DNA of 64,000 nucleotides from contig OZ024743.1 in the NCBI GenBank assembly GCA_964016885.1, forward strand, positions 122,747,342-122,811,341, given 5' to 3'. Each line of letters opens with the position of its first letter. Positions within the stretch are counted from its first letter, which is position 1. Below the pieces are notes generated by a model. That model searched no databases, was not told the DNA's origin, and worked only from the letters and a program-made list of their open reading frames with translations. Of this stretch, positions 24,438 to 38,900 are shown piece by piece. Made by a program: the position numbers and the translations under genes. This DNA comes from Eledone cirrhosa (Eukaryota > Mollusca > Cephalopoda > Octopoda > Eledonidae).

Positions 24438-26030
24438 ACAATGAGGGATGAGTTGCTCGAACACAAAAGGGTTGGGCTTTATGTTTCATATTTTTTTTTG
24501 CATTGAAACCCCAATGGAATGGATATCGCATGTCCTTATTTATGAATCGATAAATAACTGCCAATAATATAGTGGATTCTAATAAATCGATAATACTCCA
24601 ACCTTTCAAAAAGTCAGTAGTCAATAGAAATAATTTTTGTTTTAGTTTTAATGGAGATTATGTAGTTCCACCCAATATCAGTCCAACGCACAACCAACAG
24701 AAATCATGAATCGGTTATGAATATATGAATAGGACGCATACATTTTGATGTTGTTTGTAAATTATTGTTGCATCTATGATATATTTAGCAGAAAAGCTAT
24801 ACTTTGGAATATTATTGTAATTTATAATTCTGGCGATTGTTATTAAATTAATACTATTGATAATAAAATACTCACTGATGTATTGAAGTGTCCTGAATAT
24901 TTACATTTATATATAACGTATTTATATTGAATGCACTGCGCCACAAACCCCCTCTAACTGGAGCTCATATAAAAGCAATAGCATTAACGTACCATACCAG
25001 TTTGACTGGAATGCAATTGTAATATATAGCAATAACTCGATATGAACAGTAATCTAGTGAGTCGGGAGACCATCATTTAATTCTTAGTTAGATTTGTATG
25101 TTATCTTTATTTTCATAATTTTATATTTAGGAATTACCACACATTTCTTTCTATAGCTATTTAAAATAGGTCTATTTCGTATTTAATAAAGTTTTGAGCT
25201 AGTTTCATATTTCTAATTATATTATATTTCCATCGCGAAATTCATTAGTATTTTACACAATTTCTGTGTACTTTTGAGTAAAAAGATGGGTTAAATCATT
25301 GCGTGAAATATTATACTGCTAAGGATATAGAAACACAATGAACAAATGCTCTGTTTCAGAACATCAAAGTGCTTCCTCTAGATAGCATAAATTACTTTCA
25401 ACTCATGCATTTATAATATCCGGTTAAATTTTCTCGTCATATATTTCAAGTTGTGTTTTTCATTCCCTTGTAAACTAATTACCAGCCTAGATGTTCACTA
25501 ACGCAGTCACCAGGGAATAATATAGAGCTTTATCACCAAATAATAATGCCATGGGTATAAAACTATTAGCTACTACCCTAGGGGCACTAAACAAGGCTAA
25601 GTTCATCTATTAGTTCAGAAGCAACGACTAAGCATATGATGCTTGTTTTCTTTTCTTTCCTTTTTTTGGTGGGGTTTATTTCCTATTTTCTGTTATCTTC
25701 AACAAAAAATATAATACAATAGCCACAGTGTTTTAGTCTCGTATATATACTGACTTCGAGTAACATAAATATAAATTTATAAATTATATCATTGGAGATA
25801 ATATACTTCTGAAAGTCGTATTGGAAATATTGATATAACCTTTAGATATAGACTGGTGAATATACAGAAACAACCAATTGTATACAAATATATCTACATA
25901 TACACACGTGCACTCAAACAGACTCACAACACATACACACACACGCATATATATTTGTATATACATTCACACACACGTGTGTATATGTATGTATATACGT
26001 ATGTGTAAATCTATATCTATCCATCTATCC
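24400..26030. other. AT-rich noncoding stretch
   Basis: Short TA/TAGA array at 24380-24436; otherwise no recognisable element or gene. Confidence 0.5.
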
Positions 26031-26039
26031 ACCCACCTA

Positions 26040-26210
26040 TTTATCTCTCTCCCCCCTCTCTCTCCTTCTTTCTTTCTCTATTCTCCTCTCTCTCTCTCTC
26101 TGTCTCTCTCTCTCTCGCTCTCTCTCTCTATATATATATATATACGCACACACACACAACAGACACACACACACATATATATATATGTGTATATATATAA
26201 ATTTATAATT
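26040..26210. repeat. (CT)n, (TA)n and (CA)n compound array
   Basis: CT-rich block, then TA, CA and TA blocks. Confidence 0.9.
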
Positions 26211-26699
26211 CATATATAAAGATAAGGAGAGTCATACAAACACACATATCTATATACTCAAATAACACTGCAACGTCTATATGGTTGCTACAATAATATA
26301 AGAGCAATGTGCCTTTGTGCTTTGCACAGCTTGTAAGGTCTCCTACTAACTAAATTTCAACGGAACCTTCTGGTCTTTTGATAAGCAGATGTTCACTAAC
26401 GTTGTGGATACTCAACACTTCCAAACTATTACGTTTCAGTCAGTAGCACCCACGCTGAGAAAGTTTCAAGATATGTTACTCAATTCACCTCCCTCACCAC
26501 ACTCTATACATTTAACAACACCCTTTTCAAGCTCTACTTCGCTATGCTCCCATCTTTTCATGGTAAATGCACAGTTACCATTTTCAAAAAAACAAACAAA
26601 CACAAAACAACAACAAACAAACAAAAAACAAAAACAAACCCACATCAGAGAGTGAGTCCTTTAAAATAAAAAATAGAGAATGGCCTCTGCTTCATGTAT

Positions 26700-26965
26700 T
26701 GAAAATTAGATGCAAATTAGTACGTCTATGTATACATAGTCATCATATACATGTTTCCTTGCTGTTGTTTAAATGATATACACGCCTTCTGGTAAGAGTC
26801 TAATTAGATCTGAAAATCAATTAAAGATGTTTATCATATTTTAAATTTGCAGGTAAATTCGTATTTTCTGGCATCTTTACATGCATACATATTAGATATG
26901 TGTATATATCTATACACGTTGGTGCAGTCCTGGTTACATACTCAGTATTTATTCATGTATATATA
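26700..26965. repeat. Dispersed repeat R1, full copy
   Basis: Matches both pieces at 8772-9175: TGCAAATTAGTACGT, ATGTTTCCTTG, GATATACACG, TCTAATTAGATCTGAAAAT, GTATTTTCTGGCAT, ACATATTAGATATGTG, CACGTTGGTGCAGTC. Confidence 0.7.
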
Positions 26966-27049
26966 TATAATTATATTACACGGCCCGGAAAGATTCCCTT
27001 CTTAGCTATTTAATTGTAAAAGACTATTTTGAGTTTCTAACTCAATCTA

Positions 27050-27053
<4 letters not shown>

Positions 27054-27106
<53 letters not shown>

Positions 27107-27393
27107 AAAGAATAGAGGTGTCACACACAAGTTATGATATATTGGTAAACGGAAAAGAAAATGCTGACAAATTGTGCACAGTAAAAAATAGTTTAATTAG
27201 GAATAACTGAGAATTAGTAATAGTATTGGTTAGTATTCAGTTTGGGTTTTAAGTTTTACCGGTTGCGCATTTCTAATGCTTTTCAAAAATAATTTTGAGA
27301 TAGAGCGTCCGTGATGTTTGCTCTAATCTCAAAATTACGGACGCTCTATCTCAAAATTATTTTTGAAAAGCATTAGAAATGCGCAACCGTTTA

Positions 27394-27445
<52 letters not shown>

Positions 27446-27630
27446 TAAAAAGGAAAAGAAAATGCTGACAAATTTTTCCCAGTGAAAAATAGTTTAATTC
27501 GGAATAAGTATAAATTAGTAATAAGTATTAGTTAGTATTCAGTTTTAGTTTTGAGTTTTTACCGGTTGCGCATTTCTAATGCTTTTCAAAAATAATTTTG
27601 AGATAGAACGCTCGTTATTTTTGCTCTAAT
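27054..27630. repeat. Foldback/direct repeat composite R2
   Basis: Unit 27147-27330 recurs as a direct copy at 27440-27630 (both with AAGAAAATGCTGACAAATT, AAAAATAGTTTAATT and GGTTGCGCATTTCTAATGC). A third, inverted part (27338-27394) pairs with 27256-27312 to make a stem of about 55 bp. AT arrays separate the pieces. Confidence 0.85.
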
Positions 27631-27756
27631 ATGATCAGTTTTGGAAATTCTTCCTGTTTTATGTGAAAAAAGTGGCTTCAGAGGTATTAAGATTTGGTTG
27701 GTTGTTGAATGTCACGTAAATAAGCACTATAAATTTCGCGCCAATTCGGTATATAT

Positions 27757-27950
27757 ATAGGAAAAGAGTCAGGACACCGACGGCTGAGCACCGGCCGTTT
27801 CGACAGCTATTTCGGATCTAGGTGTCGAAACGGTCGGAGCTCAGCCGTCGAGGTCCCGACTCTTTTGTTATTACCCACTCTACTACCCTAAGTATTGAGT
27901 ACTCTGGTGAGTTATGATCCATCTGGTATCTTACCACACCCTCTTTGTAT
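27757..27950. repeat. Hairpin element F2, copy 1
   Basis: GGAAAAGAGTC, a GC-rich hairpin (GACGGCTGAGC-CGGCCGTTTCGACAG against GTGTCGAAACGG-CGGAGCTCAGCCGTC), CGACTCTTTT, then a tail CCACTCTACTACCC, TATTGAGTACTC, TCCATCTGGTATCTTACCAC. The stem is GC-rich, unlike its surroundings. Confidence 0.85.
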
Positions 27951-28033
27951 ATATTTATATATATATATTATATATTTATATTCATAGATCTTTAATATAT
28001 CTCATATAAAATAATACAGCCACTTATCCACAT

Positions 28034-28222
28034 AATTGTTTCTACTTTTGGCACAAGGCCAGCAATTATCCCAGTGCATTACTGGTACTTTATTTTATCG
28101 ACCCTGTAAGGATGAAAGGCAAAGTTAACCTCGGCGGGATTTGAACTCAGAATGGCTAGGGCCGTAACTCTATGCGTCAAAGCATGGCGTCGGACCCTCT
28201 ACCGATACTACCAATCCACCAC
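28034..28222 (-). repeat. tRNA-derived SINE S1
   Basis: Near-complete minus-strand copy from ATTGTTTCTACTTTTGGCAC to ACCGATACTACCAATCCACC. Confidence 0.92.
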
Positions 28223-28353
28223 TTATCCACACAATACAATATAGTTAGCACTCCAAACGTTTAATTGGGAATATACTCCGGTATTTCCTAATGTTTGTTG
28301 AGTGAGTTGGAAATTGGTCGGAGTATCGCTAATAGCTTTCTCCGTTTGTGTAA

Positions 28354-28408
<55 letters not shown>

Positions 28409-28751
28409 ATATATATATTGGCCTTTTGCCAATACAGTTCGTCTCCGTTGATTTATTATTTTAAATCGATATGGACAAACTGTAGTATAATAATTAGTAT
28501 ACTTCAATCTGGCTAAATTTTTCTTTCGCAATATATATACAGATGTGTTGGTATCTGTGTTTCATCACATACATATTAATTTATACACTGCTCAGGGGAT
28601 ATATTTTTCCTCATTCGAGCTGATTCCATTGTAAAAGACTTCATTACCTTATTAATATATATATATATATATATACTTAAAACTTGGACGGGAACAAAAA
28701 CAGAGAGGCAGTAAAAATAAAAGTTTATTTGGTTCACGCTCTTGAGAGTGG

Positions 28752-28886
<135 letters not shown>

Positions 28887-28890
28887 AATG

Positions 28891-29912
28891 GAAAAGAATG
28901 AAATGAAATTTCATTTCTCACTCTTAGTACGGCTGATACTTACATATATGTATACAGACGTACAGTAGTATGTATATATATACTGTACATACATGCACAC
29001 ATATATATATATGTACGTATGGGTTTACCGAACATTTATTATAATGTTCGGTTTGTTTGTTAACAAACATCCCTAATTAAGCCGTACAGTGTTAGGCAAC
29101 CGTCGTCGCCCTTTTGTTCAACACTGCCAAAGGAACGATGAATTAGTTTCAAGCTTATTAGCTATCGTCAGCATCGTATACCTTCCTGTCAGATGATTGA
29201 ACGTTTGAAAGTATATACTTTCCTTATGCATATTAACGGCTGAGCAGCCTAATTTGCATATCGAGTAAATTAGTCGGCCGGGCGTACCCAAAACGATAAA
29301 TCGAAAAGAATGAAATGAAATTTCATTTCTCACTCTTAGTACGGCTGTTACTTAAATATAAGTATGTATACGTACATACATATATGTTTACAGACGTACA
29401 GTAGTATGTATATATATACATAGATGCACACATATATATATGTACGTATGGGTTTACCGAACATTTATTATAGTGTTCGGCAACCATCGTGGCCCTTTTG
29501 TTCAACACTGACAAAGGAACGATGAACTAGTTTCAAGCTTATTAGCTATCGTCAGCATACATATATATATATATGTACGTATGGATTTACCGAACATTTA
29601 TTATAATGTTCGGTTTGTTTGTTCGTTAATATGCATAAGGAAAGTATATACTTTCAAACGTTCAATCATCTGACAGGAAGGTATACGATGCTGCCGATAG
29701 CTAATAAGCTTGAAACTAGTTCATCGTTCCTTTGTCAGTGTTGAACAAACGGGCGACGATCGTTTCCGAACACTGTACGGCTTAATTCGGGATGTTTGTT
29801 TACAAACAAACCGAGCATTATAATAAATGTTCGGTAAACCCATACGTACATATATATATGTGTGCTTGTATGTATATATATACATACTACTGTACGTCTG
29901 TATACATATATG
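28891..29912. repeat. Nested foldback cluster F3
   Basis: Direct units at about 28891-29170 and 29303-29562 share GAATGAAATGAAATTTCATT, TCTCACTCTTAGTACGGCTG, CGTATGGGTTTACCGAACAT and AAGCTTATTAGCTATCGTCAGCA (first 20 bases matter). A third, inverted unit (about 29621-29912) pairs with 28945-29243 to give arms of about 290 bp. Each unit also contains small palindromes such as GAACATTTATTATAATGTTC. No ORF with motifs. Confidence 0.85.
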
Positions 29913-30119
29913 GCCCAGCTCCATCATCAAAATATGATGCATGATCGCATCAGGCAACTTACACAGAATTACATAACAGGGTTATGTTGGACCCTAACAT
30001 ATTGTGGATGATAGGGAAAAGAGAATAGAAAATTGAAAATTGAAAATTAGATTCGGCGATTGCTTGTAAAAAAAAAAAACTGTTGTATAGGGAGAGAGCA
30101 GTTCCCGAATGTTTGATGT

Positions 30120-30160
30120 TAGCATCTAGGGGTGGGGGTGGTGGTGGTGGAGGGGGTAGG
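30120..30160. repeat. G-rich tract GGGGTGGGGGTGGTGGTGG
   Basis: Short run of G-tracts with potential to form a quadruplex on the plus strand. Confidence 0.5.
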
Positions 30161-30650
30161 TATGGTCAAGTGGCGCCACAGATATTCTTTTCAGAGAATG
30201 TCACTCCATAATTATATTTATATTCTAAATCTGTCGGTCGCCTTTTCGACAGGTCAGTCTGTCGTGACGGTACTTAAAGAGGTGCATAGCTATAGAAAAT
30301 CGGTGTTAAGAGCAGATACATACAAATATATTAATGTTGTAGTAATTATTTATTAAATGAAGGCAGGTATTTCTTATTTTAGATATCTCCGATGGTTCGG
30401 ATTTACGAAAATATATTCGTGCGCATATATGCGTGGTTGCGTTTAGGGCTAATCCGGTCCCGTGGTCTAGTGAATCTATTATAACTGGGCTGTAGTCGAC
30501 CGTGTATATTCAAAAGTGAATGAAGGGGAAGATTGATTAATTAGCTAGTCAATTATCAAGCACTCTAGGTCATGGCCAAAGTTAGTCTGATATGCGGGCG
30601 TCTGTGGGGTGTAGCAATAAATAGGTGTGTGGCCTGTGGCCCTCGGAATG

Positions 30651-30653
30651 ACA

Positions 30654-30702
<49 letters not shown>

Positions 30703-30740
30703 CATAGAGAGAGAGAGAGAGAGACAGAGAGTGAGAGAGA
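30651..30740. repeat. Palindromic (CT)n(TA)n(GA)n microsatellite
   Basis: CT array, TA array, then GA array, so the whole block is self-complementary. Confidence 0.9.
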
Positions 30741-31165
30741 TAATATATTAATATATATATTTTTATTTTATATAAAAATTACTTATATATATATATGTAT
30801 GTGTATATATATATATATATATGTGTATGTATGTATGTATGTATGTATGTATGTATGTATACACACATATGTTGATAAATGATAGTTGAATAATTCAGGT
30901 AAAGATTCTCTGGAGAGAGTAAAGTTTGGACAAATCTACCGTTTGCCGGGCCATTGCGTTTAACCATTACCTCAAAGCGCATCTGGCCAGTAATTACCAT
31001 AATCTTTTTGAAGTTTTTACTGTTAAGTTAGATGTGTAAACAACATTTTCTTAATTTATGAAATTAAGATATAACTTTGTTGTTTCAGAAACCGCTGTGA
31101 TGCAGATAAATATTAATAATAGTGGAATTAAGTAAAATACACCTGAAAAGGGAAAAATATGGACA

Positions 31166-31388
31166 GTGAAGGCGCGTGGTTGAGTGGTAAGAGAATTCAA
31201 TTCGCAATCTTGAGGTTGTGAGTTCGATTCCTGGACCGGTCGATGCTTTATGTCCTTCAGCATGACACTGTATCATGTTGCCTCTTCTACGTGGAGTTGC
31301 GACCGATGGAGACTATTAGCATTTGGAAATACCAACGGAAACAGTGTTTCCTCGGTCCGATTTGACGAAAGTTGATCGAATATCAATA
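31166..31388 (+). repeat. tRNA-derived SINE S2
   Basis: Begins GTGAAGGCGCGTGGTTGAGT (A-box region), has B-box GGTTGTGAGTTCGATTCCTG, then GTCCTTCAGCA, GGAGTTGCGACCGAT, TTTCCTCGGTCCGATTTGAC, GAAAGTTGATCGA. It ends in a TA array. Second full copy at 59340. Confidence 0.9.
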
Positions 31389-31399
31389 TATATATATAT

Positions 31400-33515
31400 A
31401 TATATATACGCATGTACTTATGGTTATTTCTCATATCAATGTAATAGTTCCTTAAGATTAACATATATTTTTCTACATATTTTACATAAAATATATACTG
31501 TTTATTTGAGCTAAAGTTAGGATTAATTAAAAAAATGTTTGAAAATAGATAAACTGTTATAACGATGCCTTTTTTATGATGTTAGTTGGTGAAACGATTC
31601 TAGTGGTGGAGAATTTATATTCTAACCAAATATATATTAAAATAAATTGTTCGTTTTAATAAATAAGACTATTCGTTTTGTAAATTGCCAAATGGTGTAA
31701 AGTATCGTGATCCGTTAAATGAATAGTGCTACAAGACAACCACTTAAGCTATAGAAAGATTGATGTAATGTAAGTTATATTAAGAAAACATCTATATCAA
31801 TGGTTGAACGATGCCAAAAATCTAGGCATTCAAAGCAATTTTCCAAGAATGTAACAAACTAATTTTAAGTTGATTCAATCTGAGATATGTTGAGAAAACA
31901 AATTAGATACATTTTAGAGTTGAAGTTTGTCTATATACAACAGGGTAGACATGTTTGTTTTAATAAACGTATTTGTTGTCTGAAATATTGATGAAAAATA
32001 TACGTTCCTTACTTTCTAAATAAAAAAATAAATTGATTCACGTGAGCTATATACAAGCTATCTACAAATTATATGTGTATACTTTTAGACCTACTCACAT
32101 TTCATTGATGTTGTCTTACATTCTTGAGATATGTTTCTGCATTCCTTCCTTAATTATCTTCAACATACAGTTAGATTCCATAGCAACATATATTGTTCAT
32201 GATTACCAGGCTTTTCTTAAAAGCCTTTGTTTAAGTTGGCTCATATTACCATCATTCTATTGTTGAATTGTTCACGCACGATCTTATACAATTTTAAAAT
32301 GACAATGTCAAGACAAATAATTATAGGTTAATTTATATTTTGAAATAACTTCTTTTACTGCTAGCCTAAGGTAACTTTTCGAAATATTGAACTAGATCAC
32401 ATACATTCGAGGCAGTATAATCATTCCTGAGAAATTCAAAGCTTTATTTCAAAATCAGTGTTACTGAAACTATCATTAATGTTAGCCAGCAACAATATTC
32501 AACTCAAAGTAATGCAACTAACACCCAGTACCAGTGACTGTAGCCATTAAAAACACTTCAACGCTCAAATAACGCCAATAATTTCTACAGCAAATTATAT
32601 AGTATTCACTAGTTATTATATTGATGAAGTAAAAAAATATAATGATAAAGTTAAGTAAAGAATCTAGTACATTTCTTATGTACGTAATTTTATTATTTTC
32701 TGAAAGGTTTTGATTTAAAGGGTAACAATCTCCATTTAACGACGAAAATTGAACCGAAAGTGATGCTTACAATGTAGAAAAGATGAGAAAAAGTGTAATA
32801 ACTTAACATAACAGTGTTTCTATATATTTAGATATACCCATACAGTCACATATTAAGAGAAACAAAAAGAACGGGGGGGGGGGGGGTTAAAAGCCTTGTT
32901 GAAAGAGCCTTTACTGGCTACTAAATACCCAAATCAAATATAAATATTTATTTCCAGACATTTACCAAAATGTTTCAAAATGAATAAAATTAAACACACA
33001 TATATAATATGTTGAGATTGATACACTATTACTCTATATCCAGTTTAACTGTGAAACAACTCTTTATTCAGTTAATCGCAATATTTTAAATGTTATATAT
33101 GCTATTAACGAGAAATTCCTTCATCAGAGAGGTCTGTATAGAATATATAGAAATGGTGTTATCACAGGTCTGCTTCTGTTAGTTTCTCGTTTTGCATATG
33201 TTGAAGAAATTATGAGAAATACCACATCATATATTCCAACATTAAATGAAAGCAGTGTGTATCTTTCTAATAGAAATAGCAACCAAATCGCTTGTAAGCA
33301 TCTTTACAAAATGAGGAGACATTCGATAACGGAGCCCTGAAAAAGGTGGAATAGTTCTGAGTTTTATACTTTTAAACAATATTTATACTTTATCATGGCT
33401 GACATGAAACAAAACAACACCAACAACAACCAGGAAAATTTTAAAGGAAGTAATTCAGTTATTCATAGAAATTCTTACGTAGTAATAAGCTTATCTAAAA
33501 TATTTAATATTCAGC
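31400..33515. other. AT-rich noncoding stretch
   Basis: Only a poly-G run (32873-32886) stands out. Nothing coding seen. Confidence 0.5.
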
Positions 33516-33520
33516 ACAAG

Positions 33521-33926
33521 CAATTACTGGCACAACGCCAGCAATTACCCCCGTGCATTACAGGTCCTTTATTTTATAGACCTCGTATGGATGAAAGGCT
33601 AAATTAACCTCGGTAGGATTTGAACTCAGACCGTAAAGGGGAATAACTCTATGCTACAAAGCTTGGCGTCCAAGCCTCTACCAATACTGCCAATCCAACG
33701 CCCTGAAATAATGGTTTCTTATAAAGGCACAAGAACAGCAATTTTGGGGAAGGGGACAATCGATTAAATCTACCCAAGTAGATGACTGGTACTTTATTCT
33801 ATCGACCCCGTAAGGATGAAAGGCAAAGTTAACCTCGGCGGGATTTGAACTCGTAAAGGGGCGTAACTCTATGCTAGAAAGCATGGCGTCCGACCCTCTA
33901 CCGATACTGCCAGTCCACCGCCCTGA
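33521..33926 (-). repeat. Two S1 SINEs head-to-tail (dimer)
   Basis: Copies at 33521-33701 and 33713-33926, both minus, joined by ATAATGGTTTCTTATAAAGG. The second is better conserved. The arrangement matches the 22.9-23.3 kb pair. Confidence 0.9.
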
Positions 33927-34369
33927 AATAATAAAAAGAAATAAACAGTGATATAAAGTTTATAATGAAATCTTTCAATTAACTCATCAGAAAAGCTTGT
34001 CATAATAACTAGTAGGTTAATACATGTAGCTTTAGTAACACAAACCCAGTGTTACGTAAGCTGACCATTATTAAAATACACAATTTTAGGCAAATGGACG
34101 ATGGGTGAAACAGACAAGCTGTGAAGAGATTTATTTGGATGATAATTCAAAAATGAAAATTCTTGAAATAATATAGATTATCAAAATATAGTTTTATTAA
34201 CGTCACCTGTAGACACATAGATTTACAATTCTTAGAACTCAATGTACAATAGTCATCTGGAACAAAGACAATCACAGAGAAGACAATGTATTTTATTTGT
34301 TTTTCTTTTTAATTGTTGCTATTTTAATAGATATAATTAACGTGTACAGACATTCTTACACGCAGACGA

Positions 34370-34387
34370 CCCATATATATGTATGCA

Positions 34388-34447
<60 letters not shown>

Positions 34448-34584
34448 ATACATATTTATTTATACTTATATATATATACATAGATATATATACATATATA
34501 TATATATATAAGGATATATATATATATATTGACACACACACACATATATATTGTATGTGTGTGTGTTTGTAAGCACATGTATAT

Positions 34585-34618
<34 letters not shown>

Positions 34619-34740
34619 GTGTATATATATATATATATATATACAAACACACCCACATACACATATACACACACGCGCACACATACATATATAATATATA
34701 TATACACATAATACATATATATTTATATATATATATATGC
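34370..34740. repeat. (TA)n/(CA)n compound array
   Basis: TA-dominated array with CA and TG inserts; the YIYIYI-type frames on both strands are artefacts. Confidence 0.95.
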
Positions 34741-34854
34741 ATACGTAAGTAAAATATGCAATATGCCCAAGTTATATATGTACAGAATTTACATGTACAT
34801 TATCCATTTCTAAGCATTACACATACATATATGTATACGCAGACTCTCAGTTCC

Positions 34855-34994
<140 letters not shown>

Positions 34995-35812
34995 TTCTTT
35001 TAACATAGGCTGGGAGTCATATGTCTGGAGTTAATATTTCTCTACTTTCTAACTACACAAATTTGAGAACACTTGTCTCGCAGTTGAGAAGTTTTCAGTA
35101 CGAGTATATACGTTCTCACTTTAAAATCTACAAAAATAAGACAAAAGGCTAAGAAAAGGCAATTATTAAATAGAAAATTATTAATACAAAATAAATACAT
35201 GACGTGTGAAAACTGCGATGAAAATTGAAAAGCATCATTTCATTAAAACATATTTAATTAGATGATAGACATTTTGCAAATAAATGGCTGCCTGGTCTAA
35301 TTTTTCTATAAATGGATTATATTAGCTTTGTTTTTGTATAATTTCAGCATTTTTTCTTATATTTAAACCAGAAGAATGTGGTTTGTTATGGTTAATTTTA
35401 TATCAATAAGCAGGAGCAGAAAAAATAAACAAAACAATGTTTCCGTTATAAAACATTTCAAATAAAATCCCGACTTGCTTTGAGTAGTTCTAACATAATA
35501 TTTTGGTTAAAGAGATGTTATTAAAAATATTTCCGGTTAAATCAAAAGCAGTCAGTTAAATGATGTACATTGGCATATATAGAAGTTTGATTCATTTAAA
35601 TTATGTGGATATGCCGAAGCAATTTAATAAGGTAGTCAATAAATTTCAGGAAACAAATAGTTTTGATATTTCTTTTCTTTATAGTTATGCATTTATAGTA
35701 AACACATTTCTTTGTATGATTTATACGTGCATATAGTAGTAATTTAGTAATTATTTGATATAATAATTTGCTAGGATGAAGGCTGCATTAAAACCATTAA
35801 ATTACGTTACAT

Positions 35813-35844
<32 letters not shown>

Positions 35845-35866
35845 CGTACGTACGTACGTACGTACG

Positions 35867-35898
<32 letters not shown>

Positions 35899-35985
35899 TG
35901 TATGTATGTATGTATGTATGTATGTATGTATGTATGTATGTATGTATGTATGTATTTACGTATGTATCTATGTATCTACGTATGT
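35813..35985. repeat. (GTAC)n/(GTAT)n tetranucleotide array
   Basis: TA, then ACGT units, then about 20 ATGT units. Confidence 0.95.
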
Positions 35986-35999
35986 ATACTTGTATATAT

Positions 36000-38900
36000 G
36001 AGGGGATCTGTGTATGACTGTATATACAAACTTAGTACGATAACAATTATTGCACTAATTCATTTAGCCTCATTAAATTCTTATATTATTGATTACTTTG
36101 TAAGATAGTAAGATATACTGATTATAGATAATTAAGTATATTGTTCAATTTGTATTGTAGTTAAAATTTAGAAATTGAGAGCTGCTTTACGTCATCTAGG
36201 TGCTGGTTAAGATTTGGCTCTGCAGTAACTTCATTGGCAATGTTACATGAACGGATTCTCAACATTCTCTGATATTAGTACTGTCATCAATGTCTACATA
36301 TTAAAATTGATAATATATTATTTACCCTAAACTCACCAGTAAACTGGGTTCGTTGACATTGGCATGGGTAACCCACATGGCTTAATATCTTATAATTTGT
36401 GATAAACTCCACATGGTACGAGAGTTTCTCATATAAGTCATGAGGGAAATCAGTAAAATTACGAATTTAAATTCCTCTAAAATTACATTTTAACATGCTT
36501 GGAATTTTAGAGAGAGATTATTACTTTGCATAGACTATATCTTAACTGCTTCTATAAAACAATTGTCGAAATATTGCTTTCATACTCTCAGACATAGAGT
36601 ACTATTTACTGAGAAGCATACCTATTACACTATATTTTATACCTACGTCCTATACATTGCTATTCAAATTCCTTTTGCATTTAATGTTTCTCTAGAATCA
36701 CTTAACTGGTAAGAAAATATATCATTTCTCGCTTTTCGCTAAATGAAGTATGAATGGATGATAGTGAGGATTTTAGGTATTTGGTGATCTTGTTTGCTGT
36801 TATTTTGACAGCAGCAATTAGGAATCTATGCAGATAAATTTGGTTGAATACTTCTCTGTGTGAAATATTTGTTGTGTCATATTCCATTTCTGCATCTAAC
36901 AACAATATTGTATTTTAGAACTAATGAGAATACAGCAGTTTGATAATTGAATGTCTGAAAATATATATGTATGTATGAACACATAAAGTTAGAGCAGTAG
37001 TTTCTTCTCTAACATGATATTCTCAAATAGTTATATGTCCATGAAAAACAGACGATTGTAAAAAAATATTCACCATTGTTCAAACGAATTGTCATCAAAA
37101 TATTTCCCCTAATGATTCAGGAGTAAATTCCTTATGAATCTTGTTTTAATCTTAATATTCGACAACAAAAACTTCATTTCTGAGAAAAGTTTTTCATATT
37201 GACAAGAAAATGTATGAAATGATTTACAAACATATAGAGTAACGATATTGTTAAAACATCGTAAGGAAGATTTCTGATGTTATGTATAATTTTCTATTGT
37301 ATGTTTGCCATGTTTTTTATTATTAGAATTGCAATTAAAAAGGTGTTAAAGTATGAAGCATTGCTGGGCGTTGACCAATTTCTTTCTTTCATTCCTACCG
37401 TCTTTCTTTCAGTTTCATTCCCTTTTACTTTTGCTCTTTAAAATTTTTTCTCCCCCTGCTCTATTTCCTTATCTCTCAATCAATCTATTTCTGTCTCTCT
37501 GTCTGTTTCTCCCTTTTTCTCTCTGACTCTCCACATACATATATATATATATATATTTATATTCTTATGTTACAATAATTTGCAGAGCTTTGCCTTGGAT
37601 TTTTACAATGTAATGTATTTAAGAGAAAATGTGATGAAAAATATACATCCCTGAAAATAAAAACAGTTCAGTTTGTGTTAGAAACAAAACTCCATAAAGA
37701 TGTATTTCCTCTAGTTTTTATATCTGTTCCTATTCTCATAACTTTGACACAATAGAAGTCCAACGAGGAATGTAGAACATTTGCCACATTCACAAGAATC
37801 AATGGTGTTATCTTCGTATATTTTCTATCTTCTATTCATATTTACGACAAGCAATGAACACAATTTGTTTGTTTAGTTGACACAGAATATTTTTCACCAT
37901 AACAGTATTGATAATCCTCAATATTACAAATTAGTTTGATACGGCTTTAACAAGTCATATATCATTTGTCAATTTAAAACAGCAATTTTATATTAATAGT
38001 GACATTCGTTTCACAAACAATATAATATGCAGGTTTGCTGTTCTTTCATCATGTAAAGATTTAGTGTTGGACTAAAACGATTAAAAAGAAAACAATGTTA
38101 ACATGAATCCTTTATATTTCTATTTAGCTATAACACGTGACCTCTGCCTCTGAAACATTTAATAACTGTGCACTAATTTGTAAGAAAAGTTTACAAATAA
38201 CGTTTCACATTTCTTTATTTATTGCTCAATCCTACGATTCGTTTATTCAGCTGTTTCAACTTTAAGCTGCGGAGGCGTATATAATACAATATGTTATATA
38301 ATAAACGTGATTGTGCATTCATATGTGTATACATATTCGAATATTACTAGCTGGAAATACAACAATCCATTGAAGATACATTAAAATACTAATTTTCAAC
38401 TGACATTTAGAAATTAACAATAGCACAATTATCTGACTGAATTTATAATTCAGACAACTTAAACAACTTCTATGCCATATATATACATGAGCATCAGATA
38501 TTAGATATTCTTTCTACAGCCTGCCAGAATCGTAAATGTAACGTTTCAGGGAAATATATTTTATATTAACTCTCATCTTTGTTTAAAATTATTGTTGGTG
38601 TATCCCGATCTGCTAGATTTTAACAGATCAATATCAACGTGAAAGCCGATCAATCCAAGGTTTCGGTAACATTGGGGAGAGGGCATCATAACTTAATTAT
38701 GGATTATATTGTCCAAATATCTAGGACCCAAAACATACGATTCTCATTTTATAGACAGAAAGAGAACATGGATCAGCAATCTATTTTCCCATGTTGACTC
38801 TGGATATGCTCAAATTAGCAGCCTAAGTTTCCTTCAAGAATGTATTTTAATCATTTTCGCAGAAGTTGTTTTAGTGAAATATAATGATTGCATTTGCAAG

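Noticed and set aside
31166..31240. tRNA gene (A- and B-box present)
   Set aside because: The sequence continues into a SINE body shared with 59340; no clean cloverleaf end.
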